DNA from: Oppiella nova
Taxonomy: Eukaryota > Arthropoda > Arachnida > Sarcoptiformes > Oppiidae
NCBI GenBank assembly: GCA_905397405.1
Contig: CAJPVJ010000302.1
Span: 1 to 28,806, forward strand
Reading direction: 5' to 3'
Length of the DNA: 28,806 bases
Shown: piece by piece, positions 20,801-28,806 of the stretch
How positions within the stretch are numbered: the first letter of the stretch is position 1
Layout: the number at the start of each line of letters is the position of its first letter
Program-made: the position numbers and the translations under genes
The notes under the pieces: model-generated
What the model was told of the DNA's origin: nothing
Databases searched by the model: none
Seen by the model: only the letters and a program-made list of their open reading frames with translations

Positions 20801-23800
20801 CGTGGATTCATTGTTTGTTAATTATAGCCAAAAAGAGCATATTTACAAATTATGAAGTTAAGTCACACAACAGTTACAAACAGTGCGATACAATCATTAG
20901 ATATAATATGAATGATAAAACCCAGATATACTGTTATATTGGATGCACTAATTTGTTGACAAATGACTGGTCCTATAGAGAGGTCAGGCGGCGCTCCACA
21001 TCGCAGCAGAACTGGGACACGAAGAAGTGGTCGATATATTGTTGGCTTCCAATGCCTTCGTCAACGTCAGAAACAAACATGGGATGACCCCGCTACATTT
21101 GGCTGCACGTAGGGGATTCAACTCCATTGTCAAACAGCTAGTCATATCTCACGGCGCTCTACTCGACGCCTTCACTCTGGTTTGCCATCACTTGCTCTCT
21201 CTCTCTCTCATTATAAATATTGATATTTTAATTAAAACTAAAATAAATGACTATTTTCAGTCATAAAAAATATATTTTTAGAAAATGTATTTATAAGTAT
21301 GAGTACTGAAAAAATAAGTTTTTAATATTTACGAAGTATGCTTATAAATGATTTAAATTAAAAAATTAAATAAAAAAGAATAAATAACAAAAATGGTTAG
21401 ATATAACTGTAAGTGTAAAATGTCTAAAATATGATGATATAAAGAATAAACATTACACTGTATAGTGAAGATTGTTGAGTCAAGAATAAGACAATTGAGA
21501 ATTACTGGACACCATATAGTATGACATACTGTAGTGACCTATAGAATGGTTTGTAGTGTCTAATAAATACATACATTGAATGTATTGGCAGACAAAGCAA
21601 ACGCCACTGCATTTGGCGGCAGAGAACGGACAGTTGGAAGTATGCAATACATTGCTCACTATGAAGGCCGACGTGAACGCCACAGACAATGTAGGCTATT
21701 ATGGTATACCATACCTACTGTACACGGCCTGTCATTAGTTTCTGTGTATGAACAGCACTCTCAAACACCATTACACTTGGCTGCAGAGCACGACCACTCG
21801 GAAGTACTCAAACTGTTTCTTAAGCACAACCCCGAGAGACTGTCGGTGCCCAACAAGAATGGCTATACCTGTGCCCACATAGCGGCAGCCAAAGGGAGTG
21901 TGGCTGTCATTCGGGAGTTGATGCGACTGAACCAGGAGTCTGTCATTAATGCCAGGATATCGGTAATTGAAAACTTGGAAAACAATATTTGAACTAATGT
22001 TGAACATTGAATATAATCAGAAAACAAAGTCAACGACTTTGCATTTGGCAGCTGAAGGCGGACACGTCGAAGTGGTTCGCGTGTTATTACAAGCGGGGGC
22101 TAAGGCTACCGATGAGAACGCCGAGGGATATACAGCACTGCACTTGGGTTTGCATTAATTGTTTACTACCTGTACTTCTATACGAATGCTAACAATAAGT
22201 GATTGCTTGTTGGCCACCGAAGCGGCAAAGAACGGTCACATCAAAGTACTCAGTGCTCTGAAGGAACAGTCGACTGCCCACTGGAAGGTTTGCTCGAGAA
22301 GGGTCAGTGCCAGTACAGTACACCATGACTGTAATATGTATTACCCTGCTAATTGCATTTGCTCGTTATTAGATTGGGTTGACGGCACTGCACGTGGCGG
22401 CGGCCTTTGGACAGGCAGACTTCGTGGGCGAAATGCTGACTCAAGTGCCCGCCACCATCAAGAGTGAACGCCCACTCATCGATCCCAGCGGTGATGTAAG
22501 CCATGCACTCAATAATGACAATTGTCAGCGACTAATAGCCTGTATACCTGTGCGCACAAGTACGGCATAACTCCATTGCATTTGGCCTCACAATCGGGTC
22601 ACGAGAGTGTCGTGCGTTTGCTACTCAACAGTCAGGGCGTGACAGTGGACGCGCCTACAGAAGTAGTGGTCAGTTGCACTCAACACACATACACAACTCA
22701 AACCATAATTATAATGATATCTAATTAATGTATGCTTTAGGGAACAATTCCTATGCATTTGGCAGCACAGGGAGGGCACCTACTTGTTGCCGGTCTTCTT
22801 ATAAGTCGCACTACTGAGCAGTTATACCGAGCAGACAAATACGGCCGAACACCACTTCATTTAGCTGCATCTTATGGGCACCGGGATATGGTTAACCTGT
22901 TGCTAGGACAGGGCGCTCAGATCAACACTCAGGATAATGTATGGCCATTGAGTGATCACATTATTTGTTCAATACATTGTTCATTGGTATGACTACAGAG
23001 AGGGTGGTCTCCATTGCATTACGCGGCCAGACATGGCTTCCTAGAGGTGGTGCAACTTCTAATGGATAGCGGGGCCGACCCAACACTGCGAGCAAAGGAC
23101 GGTCGAGTGCCTCTATGCTGTGCTGCAGGTGCCGGACATTTCCAGGTCTTGAGTTATCTCTTTAAGAAAGAACACAACGCTCTGAGTCTAATGGAAGACA
23201 AATCGGTGAGTGATATATACAGGTAGTGATAGCAGATGTAGTGAATGCCATGTATTTGAATGTATAGTTTCTGTTGGATTTGATGGTGTGTTCCAAACAA
23301 CACGAGAACAAACCGATCCAAGAGTTCATATTAGTGTCTCCGGCGCCCATCGACACTGCTGTCAAATTAGCCAAATGTTACGAAAACCTGTCGCAGAAGG
23401 AAAAGGACAGAACCCGCGATCTGGTGGCCGCGTCCGAGTACTGCGACCAAATCGCCACAGACCTGCTGTCCATCGCCGCCACCACTAACAACGCGGGCCG
23501 ACTCCTGAGGGCCGTCGACCACAAGGGCACGGAGTTTCTCGACGTACTGATCGAGTTGGAGCGCAAGGATGTGGTGGCCCAGCACGCCGTGCAGCAGTAC
23601 CTGACCAACGTGTGGATCGGCAACATGAAGTGGGCCGGTTGGAAGTTCCTCGTCCTCTTCTTCTCATTCCTCGTGTGTCCCGTCATTTGGGTTGTCGTGT
23701 CGTGTCCTATAGGCAACCGCCTGTCCAACAAACCCATCATTAAGTTTATGCTGTACTTAGTGTCGCACATCTTCTTCATCGTAATCCTCACGTTCACGAC

Positions 23801-24953
23801 AGTCAACCCATGGCTACCCCTCTACAAGAACGTGGGTCAGTGGCCGCATTGGCACGAGTGGCTGTTGGCCACCTTCGTGTTGGGCGTATTCCTCGCTGAG
23901 CTCACGAACCCGGCCGACAGGGACGGCTTGGGGGGCATCAAAGTGGTGGTGGTGTTCGTGTGCTTCATAGCCGTCATCGTGCACCTCATGGCCATCATAT
24001 CGGGAGTGTTCGAGTTGTTGGACGAGGAAAGGCGTCTAGTGATGCTCTACATACGCAACCAACTGCTGGCAGTGGCGCTGTTGCTGTCGTTCCTCGAGTT
24101 CCTCAACTTCCTCACGTTTCACCACTTGTTCGGCCCCTGGGCTGTCATCATACGCGACCTCATCAAAGACTTGCTCCGATTTCTGGCCATTTTAGGCATT
24201 TTTATGGTCGGATTCTCACTCCATGTGTGCGCTATATATCAGCCCGTTTTCCAGCCGCCGGACACCATCAACGGCACCCTTCCCTCCGTGGGACAGGAGT
24301 TCCAGTCGCCGCTCGACACGTTCGAGATGTTGTTCTACGCCCTGTTCGGTCTGGTGGAGCCCGACTACATGCCTCCCATGCACCTCAGCCCCCCCATTGC
24401 CAAAGTGATCATGAAGTTGGTGTTCGGCATCTACATGATGGTGACGGTGGTGGTGCTCATCAACCTGCTCATCGCCATGATGTCCAACACCTATCAGCGC
24501 ATTCAGGCGCAGTCCGACACGGAGTGGAAGTTCGGAAGAGCCAAACTCATCAGGAATATGAACCTCACGTCTCCCACACCGTCGCCCATCAACGTCTTCA
24601 TCGGCATCCCTTACATGGCGTACCAGAAGTTGGAGCGCATCCGCAATGAACGCAAGGGACGGGTAGGTCTGGCGACGGCCGCACTCGCCCACAGACCCAG
24701 TGTTGTGGCGACCAAACAGTGGCTTCAGGGCCAGAGACGCGCCTCCAGAGCCACCAGTCATATGAGTCGCACTCTCGGGCCCTCCATGGCTGACGAGGGA
24801 GAGGCTCCCAAACCCATCACCGATGTCATCAACTGGCCCTCCATTGTCAAGAAGTACCTCGAGTTCATCGGTGCCATCGGTGTGGGCGGTGAGGAACAGG
24901 AGGACAAGGAGGACAACCAAGACCAGGACAACAAGTCCGAGTCCAACGTGTGA
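13844..24953 (+). CDS. nompC: NompC / TRPN mechanosensitive channel, complete
   Basis: Plasma-membrane cation channel of mechanosensory neurons, in which an ankyrin spring tethers the pore to microtubules. Exons: 13844-15304, 16706-16804, 16874-16990, 17325-17528, 17656-17859, 17924-18022, 18864-18962, 19029-19232, 19301-19528, 19589-19717, 19822-19938, 20433-20531, 20979-21179, 21592-21690, 21756-21962, 22021-22147, 22223-22287, 22373-22495, 22561-22668, 22741-22938, 22999-23205, 23268-24953. They join to about 2026 residues. The ATG at 13844 follows an in-frame TAG at 13829. Residues 1-410 are disordered (Asn-rich, then Pro/Ser-rich at 225-335). I count 29 ankyrin repeats from about residue 455 to 1465, the number known for NOMPC. 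A linker contains KPIQEFILVSPAP. Seven hydrophobic segments follow (a pre-S1 segment plus S1-S6, about 1587-1871), including HHLFGPWA before S5. S6 reads VLINLLIAMM and the TRP helix YQRIQAQSDTEWKFG. The tail is acidic. The disordered N-terminus is much longer than in flies. Confidence 0.97.
15347..15932. mobile_element. hAT-like MITE in nompC intron 1
   Basis: A 586-bp element is flanked on both sides by the direct 8-bp sequence CTCTTAAG (15339-15346 and 15933-15940), which fits the 8-bp target duplication of hAT-type transposons. The ends are imperfect inverted repeats (TAAAGGT on the left, ACCTTA on the right). Both sub-terminal regions carry several GTAATATTA and TTTTACG words in opposite orientation. 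No transposase is encoded. A 128-bp tandem duplication sits inside. Confidence 0.7.
15544..15799 (+). repeat. 128-bp tandem duplication
   Basis: Units 15544-15671 and 15672-15799 are adjacent and, as far as I can see, differ at a single base (CATTATAAG versus CACTATAAG). They lie inside the MITE of nompC intron 1. Such near-identity means a recent duplication or an assembly effect. Confidence 0.92.
17860..17923 (+). repeat. 64-bp nompC intron starting with a (TC)15 microsatellite
   Basis: The fifth nompC exon ends AAG at 17859. The next bases are G followed by (TC)15 at 17861-17890, so the donor reads GTCTCT and is part of the microsatellite. The intron closes with GGATAG at 17923. The exon before it ends in ERTK and the exon after it begins DGSTLMH, exactly as in fly NOMPC, so the junction is well supported. 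Confidence 0.85.
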
Positions 24954-25255
24954 CACACGCCCAGTGCTCAAGTGCAATAGCCATTGACCATTGAGTTACC
25001 GTTACTGTACCTGTACCATGGTCATCTGGTCATCATGTACATCATGTACATAGTCATCTATATGGCAGTCTACTCTGGTTATTGTTACGGCTATCATAGT
25101 GCGGTAGGCTAGTGACTAGTCTAGTGTCTAACTGTTATAATGTACAGTAGTGTACAGTAGGTGTGAATGTGTGCCAAACTAGTCATTCACAGTAATGTAA
25201 CCCTTATTGTTGTAACTGTTATGTCAATCACAATAAATATGTATCACATGTTCAA
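24954..25255 (+). terminator. nompC 3' UTR with AATAAA signal
   Basis: After the stop codon there are about 280 bp of non-coding sequence leading to AATAAA at 25232-25237, followed by GT-rich sequence, as expected for cleavage and polyadenylation. Short direct repeats (ATCATGTAC twice near 25033-25050, GTGTACAGTA twice near 25140-25160) are present. The cleavage point is inferred. Confidence 0.6.
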
Positions 25256-25280
25256 CACCGCTATCACTACTATGATTGGT

Positions 25281-25313
25281 GGGGGTGTGGGGTGTGGGGG
25301 TAATGGGCGTGGG
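25281..25313 (+). other. Potential G-quadruplex sequence downstream of nompC
   Basis: Runs of 5, 4, 5, 3 and 3 guanines are separated by loops of 3-4 bases on the + strand, meeting the usual G3+ short-loop rule. It lies just after the nompC poly(A) signal, where G-rich structures can help transcription pause. The functional role is inference only. Confidence 0.5.
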
Positions 25314-25862
25314 TGCAGGTAATGACACAGGTATTCATAATTGGCGCTCAAATGGTGATTGAGGCCACTTTGAGGCCTTTGACAGCATTAGCCACCACTT
25401 CACTCATCAATAACGCGAGTATGAGTGGGCAGTGAGAGGGGTGTAGTGCTTGCATACAGCACATGGTGTGTGTATTGGGGGTGTATTGGGGGGTGAATTG
25501 GTTGTGTGTGTTAGTCGTATGGTGTGAACGGTGTGATGGGGTGTAAGTGTGTGTTGATTGGTTGGAAATGCCGGTCCGTTTGAACGGACCAATGGCTGTG
25601 ATGCCATTGACTGCTAGTCTCTATGCTGTGAGTCTATGCAGCGATATAACCAATACATGCAATGCTATGAATGTGTATACTCTCTATGCGAGTCCTATTG
25701 AGTGTATGTTATAAGTGGTAATACTATGTCTCTATAGCCTAACATAGCTTCCCATTGGATTGCATTGGATTTGTATTGTGTGTGTATTTGTGTGAACACT
25801 CACTCCAAGCATAGACTCTCATAGAGACTCTCATAGAGACTGCATTGCCATTGCATTCAATA

Positions 25863-26078
25863 CTACAGTACAGTCAATACATCGCACACTTCGTCCAACT
25901 TTTCAATTTTGTTTTCGCCCAACAAATCAATTTGAGATTCATGTGAGTATCTGGTCATTGATGGCCCGTTCATTGAATTGTGTTTTGTATATTCGCGATT
26001 TGCCATCAAATCAGTTGATCCATACTTTGCCACTCTTTTGTCGCAATAGTCTTTGTATTGACAGCCAATGCATAGCAA
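25863..26078 (-). CDS. Possible coding fragment, unknown
   Basis: A 71-codon minus-strand frame with balanced amino-acid composition (CGxxx-free start MLCIGCQYKDYCDKR, later ESQIDLLGENKIEKLDEV) looks less like random AT-rich sequence than its neighbours. I do not recognise a family. It has no clear splice context, and it could be an exon, a decayed gene or chance. Confidence 0.2.
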   Translation of the reverse strand: MLCIGCQYKDYCDKRVAKYGSTDLMANREYTKHNSMNGPSMTRYSHESQIDLLGENKIEKLDEVCDVLTVL

Positions 26079-27018
26079 TAGCGCTCTAAACCTAACCTAA
26101 ACTCTGCGGTCGTATGGCTTGCATAGCGTATGAGTGACTGAGTGTCACATTAGTGGCCATAACTCTGATTGTATGTGTGTTTGTGTGTCCGTACGGCACA
26201 TATGGCCAAATGTCATGTGAATGCATGGGTGGGTGCGGACAAAATGGTGGCCAGTGGTGGTCGGGCCCCGCAATGACCCCCAATGTCGGTGCGATGAGTG
26301 CGCGCTTTGTATGTCTGTATGTATGCCTGCATTCACTGCATTCAATGCAATGGTAGAGAAGGCATAGGCTTTGCTTCAATACAACGGCTTTTTGTTGAAC
26401 GCAATGACAGCAGTGTTAGGCTATGGCTATAGTAAGGCATAGGCAGCCATAGAGAAGGCTCACTACAGCACCACTACCACACTGTACAGCACTGGTAGAC
26501 ATAGCATAGCATAGTATAGCATACAATACAACGTAATACTGCAGTGAATATATTGCATACATTGAGGTATTGGTCCAAAACATATTAAACTGAATGCCAT
26601 TTCATTCATATATCGGACTATAGATATGCCATTAGTTAGCATACATTGCCATTGCATGCAGTGCTCAAGAGTGGCCCAATGGGTCCAACTCTTTGTCTCG
26701 CTGTCCACACAATGTCGACGTGTTGTCTGACTATAGGTTGGGTTCAAGGACTCGATGTTTGGCTGACATTACAAGAAATAAATTAACAAAATGTCTGATC
26801 AGACGCTGTATAGCAGTGGTAGGCATTTGGCGCCAAACACATAGCGCTTGTAATTTAGTGACCGTTTGCGGGAAAAGTTGTCGGCTTTTGCTGAAACACA
26901 TCCAATGCATACTTTGTCTCTTAATGAGTGCCTCTATGGCCACACTTTGCTGACTAACCACTGATAGGCGCACTAATGAGCCATATATTGACGCGTCGGA
27001 TATGTTTTAGTTGCAGTG

Positions 27019-27714
27019 ATGCCGAAGGAACCGGGCAAACCGAGAGGCCGTATGTCGGCGTACGCCTACTTCGTGCAGACGTGTCGTGAGGAGCACAAGA
27101 AGAAGCACCCGAACGAGAACGTCGTGTTCGCCGAGTTCTCGAAGAAGTGCGCCGAACGCTGGAAGACCATGAATGACAAGGAGAAGAACCGCTTCCACGT
27201 GTTGGCCGAGAAGGACAAGAAGCGATACGACGGAGAGATGGCTAACTATAAGCCCCCGAAGGGCGAGAAGGGCGGACGCAAGAGGAAGCGCACCAAAGAC
27301 CCCAACGCTCCCAAGAGAGCCCTTTCGGCCTTCTTCTGGTTCTGTAACGACGAGCGCCCGAGAGTTAAGGAGACTATGAATGACGCGACCGTCGGAGAGG
27401 TGGCCAAAGAGTTGGGCCGTCGATGGAATGAGTGCACCGAAGACCAGAAGAGCAAATTCGAGGCGTTGGCCGCCAAAGACAAGGCTCGCTATGAGAAGGT
27501 ATGTATGGTTTGGGTGGACGGGTGTCTCGCTGACAGACCCACTGCTAACTCACTGTTGCTGTGCTTGTGTCCCACACAGGAGGTGAAGGCCTATAAGGCT
27601 AAGAAAGGCAAACCCGCGCCGCCAGTTAAAGCCCCCCCGAAGAAGGAGGAGTCGGATGACGATGAGGAGGAAGAAGAGGAGGACGAGGATGATGACGACG
27701 ACGATGACGACTAA
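27019..27714 (+). CDS. HMGB: HMGB-type high mobility group protein, two HMG boxes
   Basis: Non-sequence-specific chromatin protein of the nucleus that bends DNA and helps assemble transcription and repair complexes. Exons 27019-27498 and 27580-27714 join to 204 residues, close to vertebrate HMGB1. Box A (about 5-76) reads [20 protein letters not shown] and ends with [10 protein letters not shown] basic linker [16 protein letters not shown] follows. Box B (about 93-165) contains [12 protein letters not shown] and ELGRRWNE. The protein ends in an uninterrupted Asp/Glu tail of about 20 residues. I chose the ATG at 27019 because it begins [11 protein letters not shown] strong acceptor (TTTTAGTTGCAG) ends at 27016, only 2 bp upstream, so a non-coding first exon is likely. 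The 81-bp intron has no in-frame stop (see findings). Confidence 0.95.
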   Translation: MPKEPGKPRGRMSAYAYFVQTCREEHKKKHPNENVVFAEFSKKCAERWKTMNDKEKNRFHVLAEKDKKRYDGEMANYKPPKGEKGGRKRKRTKDPNAPKRALSAFFWFCNDERPRVKETMNDATVGEVAKELGRRWNECTEDQKSKFEALAAKDKARYEKVCMVWVDGCLADRPTANSLLLCLCPTQEVKAYKAKKGKPAPPVKAPPKKEESDDDEEEEEEDEDDDDDDDD

Positions 27715-28254
27715 GCCTACGACCACACGAGTCGGGCCACCGGTCGGAGCGCCTTTTCATTGGACTCCAATTTTGTTCATAACTTCTCTCTTCTATTATT
27801 AATTCATTCAATTGTAACACAATTATTATAATAACTCATAAAAAACAATAGGTTTTGTCTCCTTTTTTCACCCGATATTTAGTCCACATTTTCACATAAA
27901 TGTTCATTTCATATGATTTTAATTCATTAAAACTGACTTTCGGGCAGATTTTGGTTGTAATGCTTTTAATAGATTCAATGGATTTGTTTTCAAATAATCA
28001 ATACATTGTATTCATTCTAACTAATTATAACTTATAATAATAACATTTCTTGTGTGTACTTAATGTTGACTACAATTCAATGACAGTATAGACTCTTTAG
28101 TCTCTTTCAACACTAATTGTTTCATAGATTCAATGTATTTATGAATTCCTCGAAGACTTTGTCACAAATACTAAACTAATATTTAATTCATTGGAGACTC
28201 ATTTGTCGGCAAAATGTCTACATTTTGATTAAAATTCTTTTAAACTTTAAACCA
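27715..28254. other. Spacer downstream of HMGB
   Basis: This is AT-rich non-coding sequence. It presumably contains the HMGB 3' UTR. No perfect AATAAA is seen close to the stop; CATAAA near 27837 is the nearest variant. No gene, RNA gene or repeat of note is recognised. Confidence 0.5.
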
Positions 28255-28806
28255 ATGTTTCTGTTCATTCATATCAATGCCATCAACCGTTCAATCGCCA
28301 AACCGGCGCCTCCAGTGCCTTACTATACGGTGGGAGACACTACCGGTGCCCACAAGTGGTCAGTCATGTACTGTTGCGAGCGATTGATACGATAGATGGC
28401 AGCACTGCCTCCGTGGCAGTCAATGACATACATTGATTGTGTTGTTGTGGTTGACATACAGTCCATAAGTCTTGCAGACAAATAGTGCCACAAATGGAGC
28501 ACAAGATTGGATCGGAACCGGAGAGGACGCGTCCCTTCTATCCCAATGATAATCCCAGTTCTCTGGCAGACGTCGATTGGAAGACACGCTATAATGAGCT
28601 CAAGAACCGTAAGGATTGGGACGACGAGAAAGACTTTGTGGGTCTGAAGCGTTTGGGCGATCGCTATCACCCTTTGGATCCATTCTTCAAGTTCGAAGGC
28701 GTCCCCAAAGGCAACGAGACGTTTGACCGCATTTGGTGGCCATTCTGTGGCGGTGCGGCCGGTCTAGCGATCGGCGCCACATCCACGTGGTTCGCAAGAA
28801 GACCCT
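28255..28806 (+). CDS. Unrecognised gene, 5' part, cut by window end
   Basis: A frame from ATG 28494 runs open to the last base (104 codons). It reads FYPNDNPSSLADVDWKTRYN, later FVGLKRLGDRYHPLDPFFKF, then a glycine-rich hydrophobic stretch GGAAGLAIGATSTWF that looks like a membrane helix. Upstream, a frame starting at ATG 28255 encodes KPAPPVPYYTVGDTTGAHKW. It can be joined in frame to an acceptor ending CTTGCAG at 28477, using a donor at 28356 or 28368. I think these are two exons of one gene, but the exact donor is uncertain. The layout (soluble N-terminus, then a Gly-rich helix) resembles small mitochondrial inner-membrane accessory proteins such as complex I subunits, but I cannot assign a family. 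Confidence 0.5.

Larger units (their letters stand above)
25256..27015. other. Spacer between nompC and the HMGB gene
   Basis: This spacer is less AT-rich than the others. It contains a G-run cluster (25281-25313), GT-rich sequence and short repeats such as AGACTCTCATAG twice near 25815-25840. A minus-strand open frame at 25863-26078 has gene-like codon use but no recognised family. The right end probably holds the promoter and a non-coding first exon of the HMGB gene. Confidence 0.5.

Noticed and set aside
23960-24649. 229-codon + strand frame inside the nompC last exon
   Set aside because: It is an alternative frame of the same exon, Arg/His-rich, with no family.
24216-24977. 253-codon minus-strand frame opposite the nompC channel exon
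   Set aside because: It is an antisense shadow of GC-rich coding sequence (His/Val-rich), while the + strand encodes clear TRPN domains.
26086-26099. CCTAA-type words suggesting arthropod telomere repeats
   Set aside because: There are only about two units, which is far too few to be telomeric.
1-28806. tRNA, rRNA, CRISPR or bacterial-type operon features
   Set aside because: I saw no cloverleaf, rRNA core sequence or regular spacer array; the genes are spliced eukaryotic genes.

Overview
The window looks like draft nuclear DNA of an arthropod, most likely a mite or other chelicerate. Spacers and introns are very AT-rich, while exons are close to balanced in base composition. Genes are split by many short introns, and a TRPN (NompC) channel is present. 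The lineage is inferred from gene content and style only.

Layout, all genes on the + strand: (1) 1-4600, AT-rich DNA with simple repeats and no gene I can support. (2) 4500-6650, a GC-rich patch, a MITE-like element and a tandemly duplicated unit of about 0.9 kb that surrounds the first exon of the next gene. (3) 5669-11046, a complete phosphorylase kinase alpha-type regulatory subunit gene, 13 exons, about 1216 residues, ending in a CaaX box. (4) 11047-13843, an AT-rich spacer with an (AG) repeat and a one-base N gap flanked by identical 82-bp sequences, which is an assembly join. (5) 13844-24953, a complete NompC/TRPN mechanosensory channel gene. It has 22 exons and about 2026 residues: a long disordered N-terminus, 29 ankyrin repeats, the TRP channel core and a TRP helix. 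Its first intron carries a non-autonomous transposon with an 8-bp target duplication. (6) 24954-27018, 3' UTR and spacer. (7) 27019-27714, a two-box HMGB chromatin protein with an acidic tail. (8) 28255-28806, the 5' part of an unrecognised gene cut by the window edge.

The most striking observation is around exon 1 of the phosphorylase kinase gene. Bases 6524-6650 are an exact base-by-base complement of 5634-5760 read in the SAME direction (127/127). Bases 4858-4986 are likewise an exact same-direction complement of 5761-5889 (129/129). These are not inverted repeats. Together they account for one continuous 256-bp block. They occupy exactly the columns where the two tandem units should have been direct copies, while the middle 633-646 bp of the units are ordinary direct repeats with about a dozen substitutions. 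No known replication, repair or transposition process makes a non-reversed complement. An in-silico origin (assembly, gap filling or editing of the sequence) is therefore the leading explanation. Once corrected, the locus would be a tandem duplication carrying two copies of the first coding exon.

The genes have no obvious joint pathway: glycogen breakdown control, mechanosensation and chromatin architecture simply lie next to each other, as is usual in a eukaryotic genome.
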